The position numbers and the translations under genes are program-made. Positions 1-10,245 of a stretch of 64,000 bases of DNA are shown one piece after another (position 1 is the first letter of the stretch; each line of letters begins with the position of its first letter). Source of the stretch: Trametopsis cervina (taxonomy: Eukaryota; Basidiomycota; Agaricomycetes; Polyporales; Irpicaceae); contig MU278355.1 of assembly GCA_022385755.1 (NCBI GenBank), positions 314,974 through 378,973 of the forward strand, read 5' to 3'. A model generated the notes under the pieces. The model did no database searches. It saw only the letters and a program-made list of their open reading frames with translations, and was not told the DNA's origin.

Positions 1-49
1 CAAGATTTTGTTTTGACGGAGAGGATGAAATGAATGGAGCGCTACCCAC

Positions 50-321
50 CGATGACTCGCCGCGAGCAGCCCAGGCTTCTTGTACTGGTCACTGACAGGA
101 CTGAGGTATCCGCCCACGATCTCAAAATTGGTGCTCTGGCGCACATAGTCCTTCGCCATCTCGAACATGCGCAGATGGAGGTACGTCACGGGGCTGAACG
201 AGCCGCACGCGACGAGGACGATCGGTTCTTTGGCGGCGTTGCGCTGCGTGCGCGCGAGGCGGTGGACCGGGAAGGAGTATCCGTCCGGGTAGCTGAACGC
301 CGTCGAGGGGGCGGCGGCCAT
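50..321 (-). CDS. Nicotinamide mononucleotide adenylyltransferase, 5' exon (partial)
   Basis: First exon of an NMN/NaMN adenylyltransferase, which joins NMN (or NaMN) to ATP to make NAD+ (or its deamido form). The frame from the ATG at 321 starts MAAAPSTAFSYPDG and reaches, near residues 33-47, the nucleotide-binding signature GSFSPVTYLHLRMFE. This is the family's G-S-F-(N/S)-P-(I/V)-T...H-L-R-M-F-E nucleotidyl-transfer motif. It is followed by EIVGGYLSPVSDQYKK, which also fits the family. Coding stops resembling the family after the residues A-S-H-R, where a GT donor lies at 49-48, so the exon is closed there and the rest of the gene lies left of the window. Only about 90 of roughly 280-300 residues are present. 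The family call is firm; the exact donor base is inferred. Confidence 0.88.
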
Positions 322-1835
322 CTCGTGCGTGCGCGAGGCCTGCTAGGTTGTGTGGTGGGTGCGTTGGGTGCGTTGGGAGCGCAGAGGCGAGGCGAAGCGG
401 ACGAGAGGAGTCGGTGCGTGAAGTGAAGTGGGACGGTAAGAGGCAAATTATTATCAGGTCGGTCGGGCGGATGACAGCTTGCCGGCGGCATGGGGCTGAA
501 GTCATCTGTTCCCACGCGTCTCTATGGCGGAACATGACTCTTTGCTGTCGGCCGTTAGGGCTGTTTGGTGGTGATGCGCGCATTGGGAGGATGCTGGATG
601 GTGCGCAGTCTAGTTGGCTGGCGACGGTGGTCAGAGAGATAGAGATGAAGGCGTTGCTGGATGGGATAGATGATGTCGCAGATATCCATGCCAGCTATGC
701 TCTGACGGCGGCTGCTGCCTGATTACATTTATTGGGCAATCTCAATCTGATCTGGCTAAGGTTGAACGTGCGCGAGGCGTGAAGAATGTCAAGCGTAGAC
801 ATTGGTTGCGAGATTTCATGTTAGGTTTAGATCTCGCTAAAGGACCCTCAGAAGGGCTTTACGGAGTGTATTGGGCAATGTAGTCTCGGAGAATCTCTGT
901 ATGGCGAGAAATCTAATCATTCAGCCCTACTGGGTACGACAGATAACTTAAGCAGCAGCGATATAACACGACACTGCATCTCATGTGCAAGAGCGATTTG
1001 GGATTTGGCCAGCCTGCGATGACCGTATAAACGACAGTGGAGCAGAAAACCAAGATATGATGGGATATTCAAATTGATCAAGGCAGCGAGGACCTCCCAG
1101 TCACGATGGGAAATTCTAGAAACATTCCGGCCCAAGAGACTGGTGCCTGGCCCTCTTTACATACCTACCATGCGTCGCTGCACCGAGAACTGCGAGGAGA
1201 GTTCGTTGTGACTAGACACGGTCGGGACGTGAGTGGGTAGAGGCACGGACGGACGGCTGCTGCCGAAAGCCACAGCTCCGACGAGGCGCGTGCGTCTTTT
1301 ACACCTTTCGTCTCTCATTCCACCGCACCCTCAATCCACCAGCCACATCGTCAAACGAGTCACAGCGCGATCGTTATTAAAGAGCAAAAAGCGAGGACGG
1401 CACCCCCCGAAATTGAGTATGATATTGACCGCACACGGCAGCTATCAGCATCCATACGGACGCACGCAAGCCTCCGCTGATAACCACACGACTCCAGCGC
1501 ATATGACCGTGCCTTACACCAGTACTACCGCCCCCTCGCCCTCAGCCACTCGAGCTTTTCTGCTACTAACCGCGCCCCATGCGTGTGCTATCGCCCAAGC
1601 ACGTTTGTTACCTGTTCACCCACCCACCCGCGGCAGCGGCAGAACTCGTCCTTCCGGACGATCTCCCCGAATGAACCGTCTTAGAGTGTGGTGTACCATA
1701 TGCTGCACCTCGTTCCAGGCGCCGGTACTTGAAAATATAACAGCCCCTCGCGAGTGCTGACTCGTGAGTCGATCTTCGTTCCTTTCTTCTTCTCCTCACT
1801 CACTCCCCCCGCTGCGAGTGTAGCTACACGAGAGG
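322..1835. other. Intergenic region between divergent NMNAT and deacetylase genes
   Basis: Shared upstream region of two divergently transcribed genes. It has open frames on both strands (for example 1233-1760 on the plus strand) but none shows family motifs, a consistent splice pattern or protein-like composition. I see no RNA gene or repeat. Confidence 0.5.
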
Positions 1836-3967
1836 ATGTCTTCGACTAATGGACTCATCTGCTTCACCAACTGTTTGCTGCCGCTCGAAGATGGCAGCCT
1901 CGTCGAGAAAGACTTGTGGATCGACGAGCGTCGCGGTGTCATACTAGACTCACAGGTTTGTGCTCCTATGCGTGTGTGCACGGATCGTGCATGTATGCTA
2001 ACCTCCGTCGACCCAGAAAACCTTCTTCAAACGTCGCCAAAGGCCCGATCGCGTCATAGACCTCGGTGGCAACATCCTCAGGTGCATCCCTCCCCCCCTC
2101 TCCCTCTCCCTTCTCCCCATCACCCAATTCTAACCCATATCTCGTGCAGCCCCGGCTACCTAGACATCCAGATCAACGGCGCCTACGGGTTCGACTTTTC
2201 CGTGTTCGAGGGCGACCACGCAGCGTACCGCGAGGGCATAAAGATGGTAGCCGAGAAGATCGTCGAGACGGGTGTAACATCGTAAGCAGGCGTTCTCCCC
2301 TCCCCTGCCCCCCTCGAGATGCGCGGCGCTGAACAGAACGCTGTGTTTTTGTTAGGCTTGTTCCTACTATCATCGTACGTCCCCTCCCTGTCCCTTGCTC
2401 AGTATGTGAGATGTCCGCTCACGCACGCTCGCTCCGCTCGCGTAGACCCAAGAAAAATCCCTCTACCCAACCCTCCTCAACCTCCTGCGCCCCTACTCCT
2501 CGCCCACCTCCGCCACGATGCTAGGTTGGCACGCCGAAGGCCCATTCATCCAGCTCGCAAAGCGCGGCGCGCACGCGCCCGAGTTCCTGCTCAAAGCCGA
2601 CGACGGGCTCGCGAGCTTCGAGGACGTATACGGTGCTGAGAATTTGGCGGTGCAGGAGGACTGGCTGATGGCGTGTGAGCCGATGTCGGACGCTGTGGGC
2701 GTTAGGATCGTTACGGCGGCGCCGGAGATTGGGGGGGTGAGAGAGGCTATGGAGGAGGCTTGCAGGAGGGGGGTTGTTTTTTCTATTGGGCATAGGTGTG
2801 TCCGCGTTTCTTACGCTCCTCCTCATACCCCGTATGTCGTACGTGAACTCATGAGCGGATTTGTGTAGTATCGCGACGACGGATATCGCAACAGCAGCAG
2901 TAGTCGGCGGCGCACGTCTCATCACGCATCTCTTCAACGCAATGCCGCAACTGCACCACCGCGACCCCTCCATCATCGGTCTCCTCGGCGCATCACCGCA
3001 CCTCTCCTCTCCTCACGCCCCCTCTTCCGCGCCCACATCCCCCACCGGCACCTCTTTCCCTCCATCTGGCCCCTCCACCACCACCTCCCCCACCTCCTCT
3101 TCCGCCCCCTCCTCTTCCTCGTCTACATCAGGCGCTGCCCTCGCGCGCTCAGACTCCCTCGCCAAACGCATCCTCGCCGCGCACGGCCCCGGCGGCGCAA
3201 AGGCCACGAGCGAAGCCTTCGACGAGCTCGTCACGCCGCCGCTCACGCCCGTCCTCGGGCCCATCGACGTCGCCTCGGAAAGAGACTTGGGACTGAAGAA
3301 GGGCGAGGTGGCGCAGATGGCGTTTGAGCGCCCGTTTTATGAGATGATCGTTGATGGGATACATTCGCATCCGAATTCTGTCCGCGTACGTCCTTCTTCT
3401 CATTCACATTATCTCGAGTGCTATCGCACACCGAGCTAACGCGCGTGTGGACAGCTCGCATACTCGGCATACCCAGAAGGCTGCATCCTGATCACGGACG
3501 CGATGAAGATCCTGGACCCGAACCTCAAGGACGGCGTGCATGAGTGGAGGGACGGGAAGCGGTTCGTCAAGGAGGGCGATAAATTGTATTTGGAGGGGAC
3601 GGATACGCTTGCTGGCAGGTGTGTTCTCTTCCTCTTTTCCTCTCTTTCCTCCTCTTCCTCCCCTTCTCCTCTTTTCTCCCCGCTCTCTTTCTCCCCTACT
3701 CACCCGTAATTGTGAACGCGTACTGACGTACGCCCTCACAGCGCCGTAACCCTAGACAAATGCGTGCGCAACTTCTCGCGATTCACGGGCTGTTCGCTCG
3801 GCGAGGCGATCCGGTGCGCGACGTACAACCCCGCGCGCTGCTTGGGGATAGAGCACAAGAAGGGGACGCTGAGGCCGGGGGCGGATGCGGATCTTATTGT
3901 GTTGGATCGGAAGGGGTATGTGAGGGGGACGTGGGTTAGGGGGAGGGAGGTTTGGAGTAGGAAGTGA
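1836..3967 (+). CDS. nagA: N-acetylglucosamine-6-phosphate deacetylase
   Basis: Deacetylates GlcNAc-6-P to GlcN-6-P and acetate in cytosolic amino-sugar (chitin-derived) catabolism. Eight exons join in phase: 1836-1955, 2017-2081, 2150-2281, 2356-2374, 2446-2795, 2869-3385, 3455-3618 and 3742-3967, giving about 530 aa. Family motifs appear in order: PGYLDIQINGAYGFDF near the start, GWHAEGPF (metal-binding Glu), IGHS and THLFNAM (metal-binding His residues), DGIHSHP, ITDAM (catalytic Asp), and a C-terminal amidohydrolase strand ADLIVLD. The IGHS motif is created only by splicing 2795 to 2869, which supports the model. Exon 4 is just 19 nt. Exon 6 carries a Ser/Pro/Thr-rich insertion of about 60 residues between THLFNAM and DGIHSHP that bacterial NagA lacks. 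No GlcN-6-P deaminase or transporter gene is adjacent, so there is no visible catabolic cluster. Confidence 0.93.
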
Positions 3968-4354
3968 GTGTGTGGGGGAGTATATGAGATATGAGATAGA
4001 AATGGGATGTGGGTGAGAATCCGTGGGTTAGAAGAAATGATAGTGTAATGGGTCTCGAGATGTACGGATATGCCACTTAGAAGATGTATGTTTTGATTAC
4101 ATGCCAAAAAATCGAGTCAAACCTCCTCTGCTTTACGATGTCCTCCAATGTATGGCTGGGATGTAATACTCAACGATCCACTGGATGTGTGCAGTAGTGG
4201 CAGCGCACATAAAAGCACTCGGGCCGTTCGGCCGACCCGGGCCCTCTCACCTGATTACTCACCAAATAATTGCCACCGCCAATCCGCTCATTCTGCTTCA
4301 GCACCTCCAACCACCTTTCCTTCCATTTCCATACACCTTCGTCAGAACACGACA

Positions 4355-5267
4355 ATGCTGGCTAGTACGTCTGCACGAATATGCGCCTCGTCGAGTAGCC
4401 GAGCAGCGTCAAGACAGAGACAGACACGGTCTTTGTACGCTCTTGCTTCTGCGCACGGAGCAGCCACTTCCTCGCATGCTCGCTCACAACGACTCTCACT
4501 CCAATCTTACGCCCAAAGACCCCAAGCACAACAACAGCCTCAAGCACGACGACCCTTCTCACACACCCCCACCGCACGCGCATTCGCATCAGCACAACCA
4601 CCAGCCGAGCTCTCCCAGCTCGTATCCCACCCAACACCCGAATCCTTACGCGCACAGCTCACAGAAGCAGACGAAGATGAAGATGCGGACGTGGAACTCG
4701 TCCCGCTTGAAGAGGCGCAGCTGCAGTTGACTGAGCGGGCTGCTGAGGTACGTTTTCCCCTCTTTTCTGTTTCTCTTTGCGCTCGCTCGTTCCTCGCGGT
4801 ACTAACGAAGGATTTTGTGGGGATGATAGCAACTACGCAAGATCGCCGAGCGAGAACGGGACGGGGAAGCCGCGCTGCGGATCGCAGTGGAGAGCGGGGG
4901 ATGCCACGGGTACCAGTACAAGATGGAGTTGGCGAACGACAGACGGGCGGATGATTAGTGCGTGTTCCCCTTTTTCCAACTACAGCGGGCAAGTGAGGTG
5001 CTGATGGGGGACGGCGGGGGACAGCGTGTTCTCGCACCCAAAAGTGAAGCCGTCGAACGTGGTGGTGGACGCTGTGTCGATGGGGCTGCTCAAAGGGTCT
5101 GTGATTGATTTTGCGACGGAGTTGATTGGGAGCAGCTTTCGGGTCGTTGAGAACCCTCAGGTACGTGTTTTTGTCTTCACCCATTTGTGGTGTTGGTGAC
5201 TGATGTGGATGCGTAGGCGAAGGGAAGCGGGTGTGGATGCGGAGTGAGCTGGGAGTTGAAGGACTGA
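4355..5267 (+). CDS. ISA2: Mitochondrial iron-sulfur assembly factor, A-type (ISA2/ISCA2)
   Basis: A-type (HesB/IscA) protein acting with ISA1 and IBA57 in mitochondrial 4Fe-4S maturation. Exons 4355-4747, 4830-4957, 5025-5160 and 5217-5267 join in phase to about 235 aa. The first 75 or so residues are rich in Ser/Ala/Arg/Gln with almost no acidic residues, as expected of a mitochondrial presequence. The conserved core follows: ESGGCHGYQY (first ligand Cys), SMGLLKGSVIDF, and the C-terminal GSGCGCGVSW with the two remaining Cys ligands. The C-terminal CxC motif sits in a 51-nt last exon. It lies about 390 bp downstream of the deacetylase gene on the same strand. The ISA2 rather than ISA1 assignment rests on the overall similarity of the core and is my judgement. 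Confidence 0.9.
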
Positions 5268-5821
5268 CGGTCTGCTACACTCGCGCATTGATATCCTCTC
5301 ATTGGTTCTGGTATACACACACCCGTCGTACACGCACATTCTATGTATCTATAGACATTCATCCTCACTCACCCCTCCGTCAGTTCGACCGAAGCGTGCG
5401 TGCGTGGCTCTCTGCAGCGACAACAGTAACAGGTAGCTATTCATAGGACACATCCGCGTGGCTTCCTGACAGGTGCGCCCCTTCAATTCTGACATGTCGC
5501 TCGTACCTTTCATTCACCGCCGCATCGTGCACCGACTGACTGACTATGACGTAGCGCAGGTGAGGCGCACCGAGGAGGAGAACGAAAACCTCAACGAGGC
5601 ACGCTCGCTACCCTATTCGGCACCGACACACCTCCATGGGATAGACGCGCGTCATCGTCGAGGCCCAGGGACATTTGATTCCGGGCTGACGCTGCGAGGG
5701 TGTATGACTTCACCGCCCTCCATGGCTGGCAATCGCAGCTTGCTGTCCGGGCAGAGCGCGGGCTAGGTACACACTCCCTCTGTGTCCCTGCCCTCTCTAA
5801 CCCCCAACTACCACCACCGCG
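5268..5821. other. Intergenic region, ISA2 3' flank and hydrolase promoter
   Basis: No gene recognised. A CT-rich stretch with CCACCACC precedes the hydrolase ATG at 5822, typical of fungal leaders. Confidence 0.4.
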
Positions 5822-7401
5822 ATGTCTGAAAAACCGACGCAGCCCGAGCGAGTGCCTAACGCCCCCTCGCTGCCCGCACACATCTTCAACCAAACACTCG
5901 GGTTCCTCGTCTTCTTCACGCTCCTCCTCCCCGTGATCCTCTACCGCACCGTCCTCCACATCTCCCCCAAGACCCGCCCCCACCCCTCATGGACCCTCCG
6001 TCGCAGCCTCGCCATCGCGATCGGCCGGCTCTACCTCACATGCACGACCTACCTCTCCCTCCCTCGCGAGCCCGGCGGGAGTGAATGGAAGACTGACGAT
6101 CTGGTGCACCGGCTCGCGGGGAAGGGCACGAAGGTGAAGATGGTAAGGGCGCCGCCGGTGGGCGAGGACTGGATTATTAGTATCGCCACTGCGGGAAGCG
6201 GGGTGGTGCAGGCGGTGGACGTACCGTGTTTTTGGACGTTCGTGAAGGATGGGAAGTGGGAGGAGGGAGATGAACGGGCGGAGGAGGGGGAGAAGGTGAT
6301 TATGTACGTGAATGGCGGGTGCGTGTTTTTGTGCATTCCACTTGCGTGTGATGTGATTTGATGAAGGGGCGTGCAGGTCGTGGGTGATGGGACACCCGCA
6401 GAGCACGATGTTCCCGTACGAATTCGCGCGGATCACACGTCGGCGCGTCCTCGGTACGTCTCTCTCCGTCCCCCTTACCTCTCCCCTACTCCCCTCTTTA
6501 CCCGCACACACACAAACACCCACTAACACCCACCCACCCCCACAGCCCCAAACCACCGCAAAGCCCTCACCCCCTCCACCGCCTTCCCCGCCCAACTGCT
6601 CGATCTCCTAGCCGGGTACGCCTACCTCCTCTCGCTCGGCTTCGTATCGCACAACATCATCCTCGTCGGAGACTCCTCCGGCGGACATCTCCAACTTGCG
6701 CTTTCGAGGTATGTGGCGGAGCTGGGGAGGGTCGTGCCGGGGCTGGGGGTGGGGATGCCGGGGGGGCTCGTGCTTGTTTCCGTACGTCCCTTCTCCATTT
6801 TGTCTTCCCATTTTTGCACAGACACCGCTGACGCGGATGTTGATGTGGCATAAAGCCAAGCAGCGACCTAAGCCACCCGCCCATCTCCCAGCGCCCAACA
6901 GACTACCTCGTCCCCTACCTCAACCGCCGCGCGTACCCGTCGCTCACGCGCCACTACGCGCCGTCGGCCGTCAGGACCTCGCCGTATTTTAGCCCGGCGG
7001 TGTGTGGGTCGTTTGCGTATTTGGCGTGTGCGCAGAAGGAGGGACGGGCGCGGATGCGTCAGGCGCAGCCTCATTCTCATCCCCAACCTCCTTCCCAACC
7101 GCATGCTCTTTCTTCTCCCGCAGCAGAGTCGGAGACAAATGCGCAAGAAGCAAACAACTCAGACTGGCTACACTCCGGCCTCCCAATCTACATCCAATAC
7201 AGCCCCACCGAAAACCTACACCCCGACATCACGCGTCTCATCACGCGCATGCGCGGGGACGGCGTGAGGGTGCGGGCGGACGAGGTGGAGGGGGGCGTCC
7301 ATCTGGATGCGGGGGTTGCGTGGGCGTTGCGGGAGAGGAGTGGGGGAGGGAGGGGGAGTTGGGGGAGGTTGGTGTGGGGGGTTGGGGAGGTGGCTGCATA
7401 G
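5822..7401 (+). CDS. Membrane-anchored alpha/beta hydrolase (HSL/steryl acetyl hydrolase-like)
   Basis: Serine hydrolase of the alpha/beta-hydrolase fold-3 (hormone-sensitive-lipase) type, probably acting on an ester at a membrane. Exons 5822-6318, 6377-6453, 6546-6781 and 6856-7401 join in phase to about 451 aa. Residues 26-46 form one hydrophobic segment (LGFLVFFTLLLPVILYRTV). The nucleophile elbow GDSSGG follows in exon 3, and GGVHLD near the C-terminus supplies the likely catalytic His. The acceptor at 6855 is chosen because it restores the family's short S-P...S-S-D-L loop. The oxyanion region reads VNGGSWVMGHP where most relatives have H-G-G. A low-complexity His/Gln/Pro/Ser insert lies between the catalytic Ser and His. 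The substrate cannot be told from sequence; SAY1-like sterol deacetylases are the nearest named group I can suggest. Confidence 0.85.
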
Positions 7402-8091
7402 CTGCGCTGAGGTTGAGTGGGGATGGCACGCTGAAACGTCGATTGTGGGAGTTGGTGAGGGGAAAGGGATTGGGATTTGGTTTGAGATACATACATATAC
7501 TGGGGTATTTAATCATACACGCACGCATAGGTTATGTTTGTATACACGCACACGCATAGCACAGACATCTATAATGCACGCATTATTTTCTATTCCTATC
7601 TGTTCGTTCGTTCGTTAGTTGTGCGAGATGTGATGTTGGGTGGCACGGAACAAAAATGCGGATGGTACTGCAAATGGTACTGCAGTTCTGACATCTATCT
7701 GCTTAGATGTAAACCCCCCTTGATCTTATCAACTGCTCACACTCAATCACATACGATGAACGATGAAAGATCAAAGATCAAGTCACCCAGCCAGATGCGC
7801 GCCCAACCTCTGATTGCGAGGCTGCGACGAGCGAGTGTCTGGATGGCTGTGCTCTACAGATAAGTGACGGTGACGAGTAGTCGCTGAGATGAGAAGGCGA
7901 AGGGAAGAAAGAGAGCGGTGTTCTGCGTGCGCGAATCGATAGAACGGCAGCGGCGTCCGACGATGCTCGTTCCGCTAATTACATCACGTGACCGCGTCAT
8001 GGCGGCTTAGTGCGTGACCCTTTCCCTAGAACACGCTGCCTAACGTCCACTCAAACACACCAGTAACGTCCACTCGTCATCGTCGTTAAAC
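7402..8091. other. Intergenic region with promoter of the first coiled-coil gene
   Basis: No coding evidence. Contains a short TTCG repeat at about 7604-7617 and, at its right end, the CACGTGACC promoter block listed separately. Confidence 0.4.
7981..7996. promoter_or_regulatory. CACGTGACC promoter motif, copy 1
   Basis: ACATCACGTGACCGCG, containing a palindromic E-box (CACGTG at 7985-7990), 96 bp before the ATG of the first coiled-coil gene. The same motif precedes the next three family members. CACGTG is the known core for bHLH (Cbf1/USF type) and some bZIP factors; the factor here is unknown. Confidence 0.6.
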
Positions 8092-8520
8092 ATGTCGGGG
8101 TTTGTCAAGCTCTTCTCCGCGATCGACGACATCGACATGCCCAGTAGGACGCGACAGTCTTCATCGCGCTCGCTCAATGATAACGACACCGCTATCCTGC
8201 AGTTTGAGCGGACTGGAGCGGCTGCTGAGAAGAGGATTGAGAAGTTGGAGCAGGAGTTAGATGAGGAGGCAGATAGGAGGGTCCAGGAGGTGGAGCAGAC
8301 GGCGAATGGGAAGCTGGAGGAGATGAAGGAAGCGCTTGCGGAGACGAAGGAGCGAGCTTTGAGGTCAGAGCGGAGGGAGGCTGAGGCGCATCAGAGGCTG
8401 GAGGAGGCGTATGAGCTGGTGAGGGCAGCGACTGCGAGGGCCCGGATGGACCATCTTCATGGGATATTAAAGAAGACATGTGTGTACTCGTTTGAAATGA
8501 TATGGTCGCATCGCATCTGA
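8092..8520 (+). CDS. Small coiled-coil protein, family copy 1
   Basis: Predicted 142-aa protein of unknown function. After a Ser-rich N-terminus (MSGFVKLFSAIDDIDMPS) residues 40-125 form a continuous Glu/Lys/Arg/Ala-rich helix with 11-residue periodicity (for example ANGKLEEMKEA), so it should be a coiled coil. It is a tandem paralog of the gene at 8883. The two share the end of the helix (KERALRS, EAEAHQRL, EAYELV) and a short DHL.GI tail. Here the position of the paralog's stop codon is a Leu codon, so 13 extra residues follow. Alternatively a donor at about 8479 (GTGTGT) and an acceptor near 8541 would give a different short tail; I cannot decide between them. No signal peptide or membrane segment. 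Confidence 0.6.
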   Translation: MSGFVKLFSAIDDIDMPSRTRQSSSRSLNDNDTAILQFERTGAAAEKRIEKLEQELDEEADRRVQEVEQTANGKLEEMKEALAETKERALRSERREAEAHQRLEEAYELVRAATARARMDHLHGILKKTCVYSFEMIWSHRI

Positions 8521-8749
8521 TCTCACTTGGATTCTATGCAGATGTTATGTTCTTGTCATAGCTGGGATGCGTACCATGATGTCGTGCAACCATGTATTTG
8601 TATTTGGATTGAGAACAATCAACTGCGTACATGCTGCTTTATCGTGGGGTAAAGTGTTTGGACGCGATGAGCGATAGAGTTGCGTGTGGGCAGCAATATT
8701 TAATGTGACGAGGTTAAGGTGTGCGAGACACGTGAACGGGCTGTAAATG

Positions 8750-8765
8750 GCATCACGTGACCGTG
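8750..8765. promoter_or_regulatory. CACGTGACC promoter motif, copy 2
   Basis: GCATCACGTGACCGTG with CACGTG at 8754-8759, 118 bp before the ATG at 8883. A TATA-like sequence (CTTATATATC, about 8808-8817) lies between motif and start. Confidence 0.6.
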
Positions 8766-8882
8766 TATGTCCAGCCGATGCGTCGGCACTGTCTTGGACG
8801 TTGACCTCTTATATATCTTCGGCGCCGACGTTCGCGTCTCCTCACGCACGCCGGGTACGTTCACTCGCCATTATCGCCAGAC

Positions 8883-9446
8883 ATGAGCTCGCATTCCAAC
8901 AAGCCCTTCTCTTGGGACGACATTGAAACGCCGTTCGAGACGCGCTCTCGCTCGAACGCTCCCGTAGCTCGAGTGTCGTCCGACAGCACATTCCTTCGTG
9001 CCACCCTCCCGCTGCTCGAGAAGTACCCCCCGTTTGGTATACCTGAGGCTGATAGCACTCGTGCCGAGGGCTTCAGAGCACAGTCTTCGTCGACTATTCT
9101 GCAGTTGACTGAGCAGGTTGAGCGAACCGAAGCTGACGCGAGGACGAGGACGAGGCTCACGGAGCTGGAAAAGAAGCTAAATGAGGTGAATGAGGCGGCA
9201 AATAGGAGGGTCAGGGAAGCGGAGGAGATGGCGAGTCAGAAGCTGAAGGAGGTAGAGGAGCTGGCAAATGTCAAGCTCAGGGAGATGAAGGAGACGCTTG
9301 TGGAGACGAAGGAGAGAGCTTTACGGTCAGAGCAGAGGGAAGCTGAGGCACATCAGAGGCTGAAGGAGGCGTATGAGCTGGTGAAGGCGGCAACTGAGAG
9401 GGCTGACAGGCTTCAGGCCCGGATAGACCATCTTCAAGGGATATGA
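8883..9446 (+). CDS. Coiled-coil protein, family copy 2
   Basis: Predicted 187-aa protein of unknown function in a single exon. Residues 1-75 are polar (MSSHSNKPFSWDDIETPFET, then a Ser/Arg-rich stretch). Residues 78-186 are a long charged helix with clear 11-residue repeats (ANRRVREAEEM, ASQKLKEVEEL, ANVKLREMKET), the hendecad pattern of right-handed or straight coiled coils. It ends DHLQGI. It is about 60-70 residues longer in the helix and N-terminus than copy 1 but matches it closely in the last half. The 5' flank shares GACGTTCGCGTC and ACTCGCCA motifs with copies 3 and 4, showing all four belong to one duplicated family. Confidence 0.65.
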   Translation: MSSHSNKPFSWDDIETPFETRSRSNAPVARVSSDSTFLRATLPLLEKYPPFGIPEADSTRAEGFRAQSSSTILQLTEQVERTEADARTRTRLTELEKKLNEVNEAANRRVREAEEMASQKLKEVEELANVKLREMKETLVETKERALRSEQREAEAHQRLKEAYELVKAATERADRLQARIDHLQGI

Positions 9447-10114
9447 AAAGAGACGTGTGTGTACTCGTCTGAAATGATATGCTCCTATCTTGCCTCACTC
9501 AACTTTTTCTTTTCTTTTGCAGGGACGATGGGCTTGTCGTAGTTTTGACACGTACGCAGTGCTTTGTGCAACTATGCGTTGGGAATGATCAACTGCGGAT
9601 ATGCTGCAACACCGTGTGATACGTACTACGTGCAGAGTTCCTTGCAGGATACAGATGCAGCGGCCTAACGCGCAGTCGGCATATGTAACACGCGTTAACC
9701 GTTGTACAGTGTGCGTACCGCAGACGTGCACACTTCCATGGATTGCAAGGCGTAGAACACACGAGTGACTGATTCTTGGATTGTGAGTCCCTTCCATATT
9801 CGCTTTCCGGGCGACAACGCTGTTCAATGCGTCTGGGTAGCAGTAAAGCCCTTGGAATTGCATAGCATTTCTGCGTTTGCTTTATTCCTAGCCAGTTTAG
9901 GAGCCGCGAGAACGCGCATCGACTCCAGTCGGGCAGGAACGCCACGACGCGATCGATAATTACTCTGCATGTAAGTCAAAACTGTCAGGGCCCAGCCGCA
10001 CCTCTAGTCATCTAGTTAGATCTTCGACAGAACTGCAAACCTCAGAGTAAAGCGAGCGGAGTCATATATGACTGAAATGCAAAAGCATGTTCACGCATGA
10101 GACGAGGTTAAATG
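9447..10114. other. Intergenic region between coiled-coil copies 2 and 3
   Basis: No gene recognised. From about 10000 it is homologous to the sequence before copy 4 (TTAGATCTTCGA and AGTAAAG.GAGCGG are shared with about 13463-13515), marking the left edge of a tandemly duplicated block. Confidence 0.5.
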
Positions 10115-10130
10115 ACATCACGTGACCGCG
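10115..10130. promoter_or_regulatory. CACGTGACC promoter motif, copy 3
   Basis: ACATCACGTGACCGCG with CACGTG at 10119-10124, 115 bp before the preferred ATG at 10246. Confidence 0.6.
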
Positions 10131-10245
10131 AATGCCCCGCCACAACGTCCGAATCGCGCTCCGCGTATAGGCTCCGTGGTGGACGTTGATATTTCACTCG
10201 AACACGCCACCTCAGCCATTAACTTGTGCTGCCCGGTGGCTAGTG

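Noticed and set aside
1233..1760. 175-codon plus-strand open frame
   Set aside because: Composition is that of random GC-rich DNA, there is no motif, and it overlaps the promoter of the deacetylase gene.
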